Shown piece after piece: positions 27,140 through 37,999 of a stretch of DNA of 64,000 nt. Under the pieces are notes generated by a model. That model ran no database searches. It was not told where the DNA came from and saw nothing but the letters and a program-made list of their open reading frames with translations. Source of the DNA: Carposina sasakii (taxonomy: Eukaryota > Arthropoda > Insecta > Lepidoptera > Carposinidae); contig CP053169.1 in NCBI GenBank assembly GCA_014607495.2, forward strand, positions 186,001 through 250,000, given 5' to 3'. The translations under genes were made by a program, and so were the position numbers. Each line of letters opens with the position of its first letter. The first letter of the stretch is position 1.

Positions 27140-27200
27140 ATTACCCTGCCTACGAGCCCATATATCTTGGGTTCGAATACCGGAAGGTGCAAACCATGAA
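27140..27200 (+). mobile_element. SINE family 2 head fragment
   Basis: CCCTGCCTACGAGCCCATAT and TTGGGTTCGAATACCGGAAG. It creates the end of a spurious 139-codon open frame. Confidence 0.45.
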
Positions 27201-27734
27201 GAAGGTATAAAAAAGGAAGTGGGACTATGAACTGAGTCGTGTGGCAATTGTGAGGCCATTACGTCATGATAGGGGCGGAGCTTCAGCGCCAGTGTAACTC
27301 AGTAGCTGTAACCACACGCTTGTGCTCCGAAATGTAGCCATATTAAAATTACAAAGACACTAGCGCTTTTATTAGGGTAATTTTTTACTAAAACGTAGTA
27401 TAATATTGCCATCTAGTAATGAGTAATTGCACTATCAAAACAATCTTGAACCATATTGATAATGAGCAAGTAGTTTGACTAGTCACCACAAGGTGGTTTA
27501 TATGTAAATGGGCAGGGGCTACAGTGTTCAATGCTCACTCGGCAAATCACTCGGCAATATTGTAATAGTGTGCTTGAGGAATAGTATTAGCTGATTTAAG
27601 TGCGAACAGATTCCAAATTCTGCCCGTCCTATGGGCCTCACTCTAGAATTTCATTCCGTAAGGCTTCCTTTGTATATTTTTTTCTCAGTCACAAATATTG
27701 TTTCTTCAATAATCTATGTATACATAGGTATATA

Positions 27735-27890
27735 TACCGTGTTGACAACATAGTCCGATAAATAATCAGACTGGTCACCAACCCGCCTGCCCAGCGTGGT
27801 GACTATGGACAAAAGCCCCTTTAATGGCAGTAGCCTTGTCCTGGCGCTGGGGGAGGCCTACGTTCAGCAGTGGACTGCAATAGGCTGAAG
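27735..27890 (+). mobile_element. family S SINE, 5'-truncated
   Basis: Starts at GTGTTGACAACATAGTCC and ends with the family tail and a GTGTGTGT run. Confidence 0.6.
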
Positions 27891-28006
27891 TGTGTGTGTG
27901 TACCGTAGCTTAGTACCCAAGACACGTCAAGACTTCAGGGATCTTAGTATGCGACTAGCAGTTAATATGTTGTATAATTTGTCAAATAATCAATAAACTT
28001 AAGAAA

Positions 28007-28276
28007 CTTTTGAACGTCGGCGTCGGGAGTGCGTCAGCGCGGCGTCGACGCAGTGTCGACGCGACGTCGGCGCTGTGTGGAAGCCGAACGCACAGAACGC
28101 TGTAATTACGCAGCGCAAACGTCGCGTCGTTTTATTATATGGTAGAAAACGCGGCGCTGGCGTTGCGACGCTCACGTAGCGTAATTACAGCGTTCGGCTT
28201 CCACTTAGCGCTGACGTCGCGACGACGCTGTGTTGACGCCGCGCTGACGCTCGCCCGACGCCGACGTTCAAAAGAC
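28007..28276. mobile_element. GC-rich foldback element
   Basis: CTTTTGAACGTCGGCGTCGG at the left and its complement CCGACGCCGACGTTCAAAAG at the right, with about 110-base arms that include GGAAGCCGAACG/CGTTCGGCTTCC. Far richer in CpG than its surroundings. A fragment of the same family is at 55560-55625. Confidence 0.65.
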
Positions 28277-28559
28277 GTTAGTGTGGTAGGCTCTAATCCC
28301 TTTGTTTTAGCATAATGTATGTTTAATTTTTTGTTCGTTCGTTCTACCGTAGCCGGCAAACTATCCTGCTCATGCGAATACGGATAGTAAGTTTCAACTA
28401 ACGGATGACATAATTTTTAAGTAAAGTCGGTTTACAGATTTTTTATAAAAACGCATTTAAATTATGTACATAAGGAGGTACATAATTTAATTCTTGGAAA
28501 AGAAAAAGACACAATCACTTTTTTCATAATTAGTCTGATTTCTCTTACTACATAATTAT

Positions 28560-28800
28560 GTTCTTCTTCTTCTTCGGCCTATTGCAGTCCACTGCTGGAC
28601 GTAAGGCAAGCCACAAGGCTACTGCCACAAGGGGGTTTTGCCTGTAGTCACTACGCTGGGCAGGCGGATTGGTGACCGCAGTGTGACTTTCGGACTATGT
28701 TGTCAGTACGGGAGGCGCTGCTGCCCATTGATCGCCTCGTATAATACCCACGGGCAGGCAGGGATGGTACAAACTCTACTCTGCTGGCACTACGCGGCTA
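28560..28800 (-). mobile_element. family S SINE, divergent
   Basis: Reverse-strand copy with a TTC-rich tail, followed by body blocks (CTGGGCAGGCGG, GGGAGGCGCTGCTGCCCA). Confidence 0.6.
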
Positions 28801-28933
28801 ACATAATTATGTTAATAAGGGTATAATAACAAACAAGAGCCGTACAAAATAATGTGATAAAAATATAATAAAACTCCAATTGTTAGTTCCGACCACATTA
28901 TCAAAATCAGTTGGACACGGATAATTAATGCGG

Positions 28934-28941
28934 GTATATAA
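28934..28941 (+). promoter_or_regulatory. TATA box of the 123-aa secreted protein gene
   Basis: GTATATAA lies 42-49 bases before the chosen ATG, so transcription would begin near 28965 with a very short 5' UTR. Confidence 0.55.
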
Positions 28942-28982
28942 TAAATTGTTTAATGTCGACCTTGGTATTTTCCGGTGGTAAA

Positions 28983-30029
28983 ATGCATTGTACATTAACA
29001 GTGGTCATCGTGGCCTGTATGGCCGTGGTCGCCCAGACCCAGGATCCTCCTCCTAGAGATGATTTTAAAAATGTTAGTGCGAATTGCCAACGTTTATATG
29101 GTATGTTAGTTCCATATACATTAAGTCTTATTATGCTGTACCTGTCGAGCATTTGCTCTCAACTGGTAAATCTATTTTGTTCTAACAATATGAAATAGAA
29201 AGTGTGGAAGCGCAGAAGGAATACCCCTTATGGCAGTTTTGTGGCGTGACCTGGGGAGGCCCACGTCCAGCAGTGGACTGCAGTAGGCTGATGATGATGA
29301 TTATTGCAATTTTCTGTTTTATAGGAAGAGTAACACCACACCTAGTCGTCTACCAAGATATACCAGTAACAGGACCAACGTTTGTGGTGAAGACAGACAA
29401 GGTATGTACGCTTATGCCATCACTAGCGGTTGCCCGCGACTTTGTCTACGTAAACTTTGTAGCCATATTATTCCAATGTGTATCTACTCTTTCAACTGTA
29501 TCAACTTTCAATGTTTTTCCTGTGTGTTGATACAACTTTCAATGTGTATCTACTTTTTCTTGCATGCTGTATGTTTATGGCTGTATAGGAGATTCTGTAC
29601 TTATATATATCCACCACCTGTAATGTGCCCTATACAATGGCAAATAAAGAAATTCTATTCTATTCTATTCTCATCGTGATGCATAACAGCCAAGTTTTAT
29701 CAAATCTTGTAGAGATTTTTTATAAAAAAAAAAATTAAGACTCAAACACTTGTTTCTTCCAAATAGTGTACAGATTTTTTAAAGAACTCTGGAATATTCA
29801 TACAATCTTGAGAAACAAACACGTATAATATAGTTAATACTTTATATTTCAGAGATGCCCTACGGATCCAACAAAATCCGTCGTGGGCCTACATGTAGTA
29901 CTGGCATTATGCACTGCACAGGACGCCGTCGGAATTGCATTCCATGAGACCTTGAATGACATAGTTACTACCCTAAGCCTACCAACCTCAAAAACATTTA
30001 TTTACCAATCTGTAGGATACTGCGAGTAG
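28983..30029 (+). CDS. small secreted protein of unknown family, 123 aa, three exons
   Basis: Exons 28983-29100, 29325-29401 and 29853-30029 join in frame (372 nt including TAG) with GT donors and AG acceptors at both introns. The start at 28983 is chosen because a TATA box at 28934-28941 places transcription start near 28965; an in-frame ATG at 28953 would lie upstream of that. Residues 1-17 form a hydrophobic signal peptide (LTVVIVACMAVVA). The mature part has a proline/acid stretch (DPPPRDD, 21-27), an N-glycosylation sequon at 30-32 (NVS) and four cysteines (C35, C67, C85, C122), enough for two disulfides. No transmembrane segment follows. A polyadenylation signal lies 28 bases after the stop. 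Intron 1 carries a SINE tail and intron 2 an ATTCT-tailed retroposon end. I do not recognise the family. Gene structure is well supported; function is unknown. Confidence 0.82.
29204..29300 (+). mobile_element. family S SINE tail in intron 1 of the secreted-protein gene
   Basis: Ends CCAGCAGTGGACTGCAGTAG and TGATGATGATGA, 25 bases before the exon 2 acceptor. Confidence 0.6.
29565..29675 (+). mobile_element. ATTCT-tailed retroposon end in intron 2 of the secreted-protein gene
   Basis: AATGGCAAATAAAGAAATTC followed by four ATTCT units. A reverse piece of similar tail is at 6425-6450. Confidence 0.4.
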
Positions 30030-30056
30030 GAAGAGTTGTTACAATGTTGTTACATG

Positions 30057-30062
30057 AATAAA
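30057..30062 (+). terminator. polyadenylation signal of the 123-aa secreted protein gene
   Basis: AATAAA, 28 bases after the TAG stop, the first of several overlapping AATAAA-like hexamers. Confidence 0.6.
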
Positions 30063-30202
30063 ATAATAAATAAATATTCTAAAACCTTACTACATATTTA
30101 CCAGTGTGTGTTATTTTCCCTATTAAATTTAATCTATTGCACAATTTAGTGCAACAATTAACTATACCAGGTTCATGTGTTTGTTATAGGTATGTAATTT
30201 TA

Positions 30203-30515
30203 CTCTATTGAGGGATCGCCGCCACCAGGCCCCTATACCCTCCGCTGACCCTCGGATCTGCCTACTCATGATCACGAACACAAGACACTACAGTCGCAAC
30301 GAGAAGCTATAAAATAAAAAATTTGGTATTAACATTTTTTATTTTATATTTGATTGAGGGTATAAAATGATTTGCAATACATTGGTTTTAGTTGTTAGTT
30401 AGTTGGTTCGGTAGATAGAACTAAACATGGAAAACTAATCCTGATGATGCCACGGGTGTTGGCGAAACATATGTCGATTAAAATTTTAATTGGTTTTTCG
30501 GATTAGCAGCTATGT
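30203..30515 (+). mobile_element. hammerhead-bearing repeat, locus 1
   Basis: The first about 105 bases (CTCTATTGAGGGATCG onward) match the arms of the element at 53740-54207. After an AT-rich insert the hammerhead-like motif follows, then TTCGGATTAGCAGCTATG, shared with the second locus. The two blocks face opposite ways relative to the second locus's unit, so this copy is also a partial inverted arrangement. No reverse transcriptase is present. Confidence 0.55.
30436..30480 (+). ncRNA. hammerhead-ribozyme-like motif, copy 1
   Basis: Core CTGATGA at 30441-30447 and GAAAC at 30464-30468. Stem II is GCCA/TGGC (30449-30452 with 30460-30463) around a 7-base loop. Stem III is AC/GT (30467-30468 with 30473-30474) around ATAT. 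The cleavage triplet GTC ends at 30475. Stem I is TAATC/GATTA (30436-30440 with 30476-30480), perfectly paired. One oddity: an extra T at 30448 separates the core from stem II, compared with the textbook consensus. Very short stem III is typical of hammerheads carried by Penelope-like retroelements. Activity is not shown. Confidence 0.6.
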
Positions 30516-31285
30516 ATTTATTTAATCTATTGCTGTACATCATTTAGGGTACAACAATCCGATAACTATACCAATATGTAATTTTACTGTTCATGTGAAT
30601 TTGTTATTATAGGTATGTAATTTTACTGTTGGCATAGTATAACCACAAATGAATCAGTGACAAGATGAAACTGTTGATTCGAGTAAACTCATACGAGATT
30701 AACAATAGGAAGACGCTGTCTTCCATTCTCAAGTTCTGAATAGGTCCTAGTGTGGAAGGCAGCGAGTTTACTACACCGAGTGTACGATTTTTTTGTGTTC
30801 ACTTCTTGATAAACTTTTTTTTTTAACCGACCTCAAAAAAAGGAGGAGTCATCATTCGTCTGTATGTATAAATTTTTTTTTTTTTTTTATGTATTTTTTT
30901 TAACCTAGTCCCAATTATAAACATCACTTAGTTCATATAACCACCATTTTCACTTTCAGGATAACAGATATTGTCAGGAGAAATCTTAATGCTTGGTGCT
31001 TTTGTTAGTGTCTCAGGTATATGCTTCAGTATGATCTGAAGCTTGAGACGAATAGTAATGTAAAACGATAAACTACTCCTTGTATTTGATATGAAAAACG
31101 ATAGAAATCAGTATGCGCTAAAAACATAACCGTCAGGATTAACAATAGGAAGTATGACATCCAGTCGAAGAGTTCTAACTATCCTGGATCAAGTCCTCTA
31201 CGTATACTTGTCAATGCTGCTGTGCTATCAATAGAACTCCTTAACGGTTAGGAGTTAGGGGACAGCAATTGGTCGAGGAAACTAT

Positions 31286-31578
31286 ACAGGGTGTTTTTGT
31301 GGACCATAACGAAGGGTACGTACTCTATACATCACCTGGGATTTTTTTTTTATTTAATTACTTGATCCGGCGAAATTATAGTGTCTAGTGTTTATGCTAG
31401 GTTTTTCATAGACATTTCAATACGCGCGTCTATGTGCATCATACGCTATTTACTCAACTTTGGACCCTAATATTTTGGAAACCAGACTCTTCCCAGGTAT
31501 GCTTCCAAGGAGAAAATGATAGTGATGATGAGGAGATTTCGAAGTTTTCAGGAACGTTGATGACCAAAAATCATGTAT
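31286..31578. mobile_element. family T repeat
   Basis: TACAGGGTGTTTTTGTGGAC to TTGATGACCAAAAATCATG, with internal deletions. Confidence 0.5.
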
Positions 31579-31719
31579 AAAAGCATCTATTTAAGTCCAC
31601 AACGCATTAACACAACTAAAAATCGAGAAATAACAAACTGACTTTTAGAAAAAAAAATCTTCAAAGTTTAACTAAAAAGCAATAAATAACGTAACTAATT
31701 TATCTACTTAATACATATT

Positions 31720-32065
31720 GAATATCTCAAATTATTTCAATATTTACAACTTAATACCTAATACTTTAACAAAGTCATCTTTAACTATTTAAATATTTAT
31801 AATTATAACTTATTTTTTAGTCGGTGCCAGCCAAACTAAGAAAACTGACCCACACTAAATAGTCAAGAATAGGAAATTGCATTACCGCTGCGTATTGTAT
31901 TTTGCCGTGTGTGTGGCGTTGCCAGTCGCGCGCGTCCATCAATACAACAGACTATTCTTACCTAGGCTGGCACGACTCCAAAAAAAGTGATAATTATAAA
32001 TATTTAAATAGTTAAAGATGACTTTGTTAAAGTATTAGGTATTAAGTTGGTAATTTGAGATACTC
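31720..32065. mobile_element. 346-bp near-perfect hairpin (MITE)
   Basis: AATATCTCAAATTA at the left and TAATTTGAGATACT at the right, then CTTAATACCTAATACTTTAA pairing with TTAAAGTATTAGGTATTAAG and on through TAACTATTTAAATATTTATA. The left arm carries an 11-base insertion. Arms are at least 100 bases. Confidence 0.7.
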
Positions 32066-32511
32066 TTGACTGGACCTTTTTTACATTTTCTATTAATTTG
32101 GTCAGTCCGGCGAGGTCTACCCTTTCCCACCCTTTCATACTTCCATGGTACACTTTTTTTGTTAGTCTACTTTACCCTTATAATTATGCCCCAACTACCT
32201 AAATCTTCGCTACAACGTCTTTATTTACACTCTTCTGTCTGATCAGCGGGTTTATGGCCACCGATGTGAAACTAATAATGGTTGTGATCGCCTAAAGACA
32301 AAATCTGGGAGAACTGTTAAAGTCAATTCTCCTATATGTCAAAACTTAGTTTAACAGGCCATTTGATTCTACTATTAATGTTAACACTATTTTATTGGAG
32401 GGCATTAAGATTGTCTTGTGGGGAGGGCCATTTACTATGCTACGGTTAATGCTAGACAATTAAAATGAATAAATATGGGTAATTTTAAGACAAAGATAAA
32501 ATATAAGATAA

Positions 32512-34495
32512 AGACTAGTGGCCCGCCCTCGCTTCGCTTCGGTACATATCCTCTAAAATTTCCATTTGTCCCGTTCCCGTGGGAATATCGGGAAATATGT
32601 TCTCCGTGCTTCCTTACACTCCCTACTGAATATACCTGCCATATTTCATCATTTTGTGTCAAGTGGTCTTCGTAAAAATTGAGAATTTCCGTTTGTCCCG
32701 TTCCCGTGGGAATTTCGGGAAATCCGTTCAGTGCTTTCTCGCACTCCTTAACGAATATATATGCCCGATTTCTGATTTATTGTATAGCGGTTTTCGTAAA
32801 AAAATAGAATTCCCGTATTGTCCCGTTCTGGTAGAAATTTCGATAAATATGTTCTCATGCCTCCTCACACTCCCTACCAAATTTCATCATTATATTGTGT
32901 CAAATGGTTTTCGTTAGAATTGGGAATTCCCGTTTGTCCAGTTCCCGTGGGAATTACGGGAAATCCGTTCTTTGTGCTCCCTAGCAGTCCCTAATGAACA
33001 ATTTTCGATTTCAGCTTCATATGAATAGCAGTTATCGTAAAAATTAAGAATTTCCGTTTGTTCCATTCCCGAAGAATTTCGGAAAATCCGTTCTACGTGC
33101 TTCCTCGCAGTCCCAATTGAACATCTTCGATTTCAACTTCATAGGTAAAGCGGTTTTCTTATAATTTTGAATTCCAGTTTGTTCCGTTCCAGTGTGAATT
33201 TCGGGAAATATATTCTCAGTGCTTCCTTACACTCCCTACTGAATGTACCTGTCATATTTCATCTCTATATGTCATGTGGTTTACGTAAAAACTTGAAATT
33301 CCTGTTTGCGCCGTTCCCATGGGAATTTCTGGAAATCCGTTCTTAATGGTCTTTTACACCCCCTAACAAACGTGCATACCAAATTTCATCTGTGTACGTG
33401 AAACTGTTTATTTTTATACTTATTGAGTAAGCTTTTGTACTGGTACAGTGAAAATTTCGGTAAAATTTGGAATTCTCGTCTGCCCCGTTCCCATGGAAAT
33501 TTCGGAAAATCCGTTCTTAGTGCTCTCTTAGACCCCCTAATGAACGTACACACCAAATTTTTTCTTATTTTGTGGGAAAAGCTGGAAGGGAGTAGGTGCA
33601 TTTTACTTGTGAAATTCAAAATTTATTTGTATCTGTCCGTTTCTTCGTGGGCTCATGTAGGTATGTTGTTTTTGCAATTCTTTTTGATTTTTACAAATTT
33701 TACACTCTTTTTAAGGATTTTCCCGACGTTTCCATTCATCATCAATATCATCCATCATAAATTCAGAAATCATTAGTATTGGCTGTATGGATGCTATATT
33801 CCTTATGCCCTTTCTTCGGGATAAACAAAAAAATCTGTCATGTTGTGTCATGAAGGTGCCATGTCATGTAGTGTACTGTATCTATAATATAAAATTATTA
33901 ATAAAGAAATGGACAGGAATCGGACCTCTGCATTCCGCGTGTCATAAACTGAGCCACGGGTCAATTACTCGGATGACGAATTTACCATCTCTTTTCTAAA
34001 TTACATATTGGCAACGTTATTTTTCATCCCGATAGCTATACACTAGCCAAATCTCTGAATCACGCCAGTCATCTGACAGCTGAGCCATCTTTTAGTAGGT
34101 CAAATTTTTACAACCTATTTACTGTATCTATAATATTTTTATCGATAGCAATAATCGGCGGGTTAGAAGAGCGGAAGATGCGGGATTTTTGACTCGTTTT
34201 TACTTCATTACCCGGAATACATTTGTCATTGAGGACTCCTTCTGGGGACTTGTTATTCTATGGTGTATGTCAAATATATACCTTCATGCGTCAAATGGTT
34301 TAAAAAAATTGTATTTAATTCATATTTATTCCAGCCCAGTGGAAATTATGCAAAACCCTATAGCCTATAATCATCCAGGTCCAATAAGGATTCTAACGGT
34401 GGAAGAATTTTTGAAATCGGTCCAGTAGTTTCGGAGCCTATTCGCTGCAAATAAACAAACAATCAAAGTTTACCTCTTTATAATATTAGTATAGA
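32512..34495 (+). mobile_element. minisatellite-bearing element (family U), long copy
   Basis: Same ends as 7197-8013. Eight core units begin near 32561, 32686, 32811, 32926, 33051, 33172, 33298 and 33472, mostly 115-126 bases apart. The tail AATTTTTGAAATCGGTCCAG matches the short copy. A family 1 SINE is nested at 33893-34100. Confidence 0.7.
33893..34100 (-). mobile_element. SINE family 1 inside the minisatellite element
   Basis: Minus-sense head with GAGCCACGGGTCAATTACTC and the body GTCAATTACTCGGATGACGA, inserted in the 3' part of the element at 32512-34495. Confidence 0.55.
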
Positions 34496-35337
34496 TAAAA
34501 TAAATTTATTCTCTACAGTACACAAACAACATTACACAGTAAAATATATACAAACATATAATGTATAAAAATTGACAGTACATAAGTCAAATATGCACGT
34601 GAAGGCAATAGCCAACCATACCTAACTTAATCTAGATTTATCCAAGCTTTACCCGTGACATACTATACCAAATCCTTGTATGTTCTTTCCTAATAACTTA
34701 ATTTCAACTGGTTGACTGGAAGAAATCTCTGTTGGAGATAAGCTCGCCTTATTACATTATCTTTGTAAATATAGACGGGTAGCGTGACATATACGAGGAT
34801 TTGCGCTATGCACCACTGCTGGGACCAAAATAATGAATTACCTTCAAGTATTTAATAGTTCTGTTCTCGTAGCTTGGTCCAGCTGTCTCCACAGTAGCCA
34901 GGTTCGGGCACTGCGCAGCAACACTCTCCAGATATGCGTCAATCTGATAACAATTCATTCAGTAATTATTGATTAACTATCTCATTTTTAAAATGTATGA
35001 TGTCCACCATTTTAAATATGAATGTAATTTATTAGGTTTGTAAAACTACCAAACTGTCTCATACTGTTTAAGATGTCAGACTAAACTATTATGTCTGAAA
35101 CATACGTATGTGAATTGGAACGAACGAATGGGCAAAGACAAAAGAAAAGAGCTAAATTACAGTTAATAGTTTTTAACGTTAGACATTTTAACTACGCTGA
35201 CATGAAAAATAACATTTTTTATAACTACAAAATGTTGCTTAAATAAATGACGAGATAGTATATTAAATTACTTGATAAAACTAAAATTGTAAGCCACATA
35301 AATTATTATTGCTAACCATAGAATTTAGGTTATTAAG

Positions 35338-35795
35338 AATTATAAAATTATTAATAAAGAAATGGAAAAAATTCTTCACCCGAGTGGGAATCGAACCCAC
35401 GACCACTGCAAATGGTGCCAGCCGCTCTAACCACTGAGCTACCGGGTTAATTACTCGGATGACGAATTTTACCATCTCTTTTCTAAATTACATATTGGCA
35501 ACGTTATTTTTCATCCCGATAGCTATACACCAGCTAAATCTCGGCAAACAAAGCTGAATCCCTCAGCACAATGTTTAAAGATGAAACGATCAACCATATC
35601 CTAACGGATTATATTAATGGAGAAGTGTTTTTATAAATTTATCTTAGTCAAGATATTATATATTATAAAATTATTAATAAAGAAATGGAAAAAATTCTTC
35701 ACCCGAGTGGGAATCGAACCCACGACCACTGCAAACCGTGCCAGCTGCTCTAACCACTGAGCTACTAATTATTAAGAATGAAGAATTAAAATGAG
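35338..35795 (-). mobile_element. SINE family 1, two tRNA-like heads in tandem
   Basis: Minus-sense heads at about 35378-35445 and 35698-35765, each with GGGAATCGAACCCACGACCA, are about 320 bases apart. Between them is a full spacer (ACTCGGATGACGAATTTTAC, then TTTTCATCCCGATAGCTATA). Confidence 0.6.
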
Positions 35796-35949
35796 CTATT
35801 ATTAAGAATTTTCCAAATCAGCAGGTTTTACGATAATTTTGTTCATATTAGGTTCTTATCGAATTGATTATCGTTAATTTAATAAACTTAAGATAAATAC
35901 CAGACAGGCGCAGTGAATTATAATAATAGTAGGTAGGTATATTAGTATA

Positions 35950-36394
35950 CAGGGTGTTAGTGAAAGCCAGGTAAATACTGATATGCTGAATAAGTACCAC
36001 TGGGTTGAGTTCAACGAAGAGTGTTATTACTCGCAGGAAATACGAGTTTAATTTGATTATCCGCAATGTTTGCTTTTTGCCTCAATTCTGTTATTAGATA
36101 ATAGGGCCTATTAGTTATTGTGTGATCACATCACATTTTTTGGATCACATCGTGACTGTGTTAGGGTTGAAGAGTTATTTGAGTGCAACTTTTTATTTGA
36201 ATCATCTATTGGTTAAAATTTTGTTTTTAAATCATTATCTAAGGCCTAATTAAAGGAACTATGTTTATCCAGTAATTTATTCAATTTTCCGAAATTTTTG
36301 GAATTTTCCTGCAAATATTTCCAGTGGTTTACGCCTCAGAATGATGGTCTGAAGTCAGCATATCAATATTAGCCGGGCTGTCATTCACACCCTG
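35950..36394. mobile_element. 445-bp MITE inside the carboxypeptidase pseudogene
   Basis: Starts CAGGGTGTTAGTGAAAGCC and ends with GGCTGTCATTCACACCCTG, inverted over about 45 bases including CTGATATGCTG/CAGCATATCA. TA lies on both sides (35948-35949 and 36395-36396). Confidence 0.7.
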
Positions 36395-36904
36395 TATGTC
36401 TTGTTTTAATTTACGCATAAGCGCTTTTCCACTGTCATTCAATGTCCTCAAGAAGCCGTCTCTCTGATCCGAAGACACCATCACCAGGGCATCCCTCTGT
36501 CCAGCCGCTCCGTGCTGCCATACGTCCAGGTCGTTCTGTGTATCCAGAGAGTGCAGGAGCTCCATGTTAGAGCGGTCACGGAGGTCAACTCGTGGACCTC
36601 GAAGCTGAAATGTAATACACACAAACTCCTTCGAAAACTTTCGTATTTAAAAGACTAATGTTCAAAGTAAAGATGGGGTCAAATAGCATAAAAATTTATA
36701 CTTACTAATTACTTCCATCGGATGCATCTCGATAAGTTTTTGCTTGATAACTATAAGTTATATATCGATTAAAAATAGTCAAGATAGACTTGACATTACG
36801 AGGAAATTATGGTATCTCGAGGTAGCCTGTAATATATGACTAAAATCCGATTTTTTTATTTTATTAATTCTTAAACTAAATAATTGCACTTTCTACTTGC
36901 GTTA

Positions 36905-37095
36905 GTGTGGTGCTTCGCCAGAATACATGAGCTGCATCCCCTTCCGTGCATGTCGTATTATTTGACTAAGAAACTGTAACTGTACATTTTTCCAGGCCAT
37001 TAGTTAGCAATTGGTCACTAATCTTTTACACCTGACCCAGCTATGCAGAATGTAATTAGGTCTCCTATGTGATTCCTACATTTCTGGTTAACCGT
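36905..37095 (-). mobile_element. family X repeat
   Basis: GAATACATGAGCTGCATCCC, TTCCGTGCATGTCGTA, then TAGTTAGCAATTGGTCACTA. It lies between the pseudogene and a family Y copy. Confidence 0.5.
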
Positions 37096-37137
37096 AGTTC
37101 AAGGCATAATATGAAACTTGGCAATGTTTTATTATAA

Positions 37138-37480
37138 AGACTAGTGGACGCCGCGTGGACTATAAAAAAAACAAAATATCGAAATTATCCGGGATAAAAA
37201 CATTTTCCCGGGATAAAAAGTAGCCTATATGTTAAGTGGGACCTGTCACAATATATTCCTGAAAAATGCATCAAAATCGGTTCAGCCGTTTCTGAGATTA
37301 GCGTGCACAAACGCACAGACAAACAGACACACAGACAAACCGACGAACAGACAAAAATTTCAAAACTCATTGTTTTGGGTACTATTGCGTTGATAAAGGT
37401 CTCCTATAATATTTTTTCTCGTATATCTTTCATATACAGACTGCGACCCGTTACATTTTTATTATATGTATAGATAGATA
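37138..37480 (+). mobile_element. family Y repeat, near full length
   Basis: Starts GACTAGTGGACGCCGCGTGG and ends TTATTATATGTATAGAT. These ends resemble those of the minisatellite elements (ACTAGTGGCCCGCC, TATTAGTATAGAT). Confidence 0.6.
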
Positions 37481-37999
37481 GATTTTACTTGGCACGAGCT
37501 ACATGGCGTGTCATAAAAATAATAATAATTATTATTATAATATATACTGTATTCAAGTAGAATTGGAGAAAGGATTACCGCCTAATCAAATTAATTATTG
37601 AGATAATCCAGCTTATGTACCTTGTTGTATTATTGATGTTAAGAAATTATTAATTTGAAGATACTGTTATTGTCTAATGGTAAAGTTCCTTCATCTTCTA
37701 TCCCAACTACGATTTTAAATTGTTATATTTATTTGTTTCCTCTTCGTGCTTCATTTAATCATCCACATGATCCACAGGACGGCTTCCGGCATAGAAGCAG
37801 GCCAAAACAGCGATGACGGGACGACCTCGATAAGTTACTGCCAGGTTGGCCAGAGTTGGCAAAGAATCGAGGGGTGTGGACTCAAAAAGGGTAGGCCTAT
37901 GCCCAGCAGTGGGACACCACTAGGTTTCCATAAGAAATTTGTTGTTTATGACGGTAACAAATAGTCACTAGTCAATACAATATATTAGCTCATATTACC

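Larger units (their letters stand above)
34842..36604 (-). pseudogene. inverted, broken copy of the carboxypeptidase gene
   Basis: Three blocks match the intact gene in reverse orientation and in order. 36428-36604 matches the first 177 bases of exon 2 (ELLHSL, DLDVWQHGAAGQRDA). 35822-35895 matches intron 3 (matching 40370-40435). 34842-34943 matches all of exon 4 (ATVETAGPSYENRTIKYLK), with AG and GT sites kept. The exon 2 block has a one-base deletion near its start (GAGCC to GACC), which shifts the frame. The exon 2 tail and exon 3 are missing, and a 445-bp MITE (35950-36394) plus two tRNA-like repeats (35338-35795) lie inside. No exon 1 or exons 5-8 were found. Similarity reaches into introns, so it arose by DNA duplication and not by retroposition. 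Confidence 0.85.

Noticed and set aside
26811..27230. 139-codon open frame on the + strand
   Set aside because: Its end is a SINE family 2 head, composition is not protein-like, and an overlapping frame of 70 codons is equally open.
28135..28359. 74-codon arginine-rich frame on the minus strand
   Set aside because: Most of it lies in the right arm of the GC-rich foldback element.
35281..35475. 64-codon frame containing QWLERLAPFAVVVGSIPTR
   Set aside because: It is a reading of the family 1 SINE head, not a gene.
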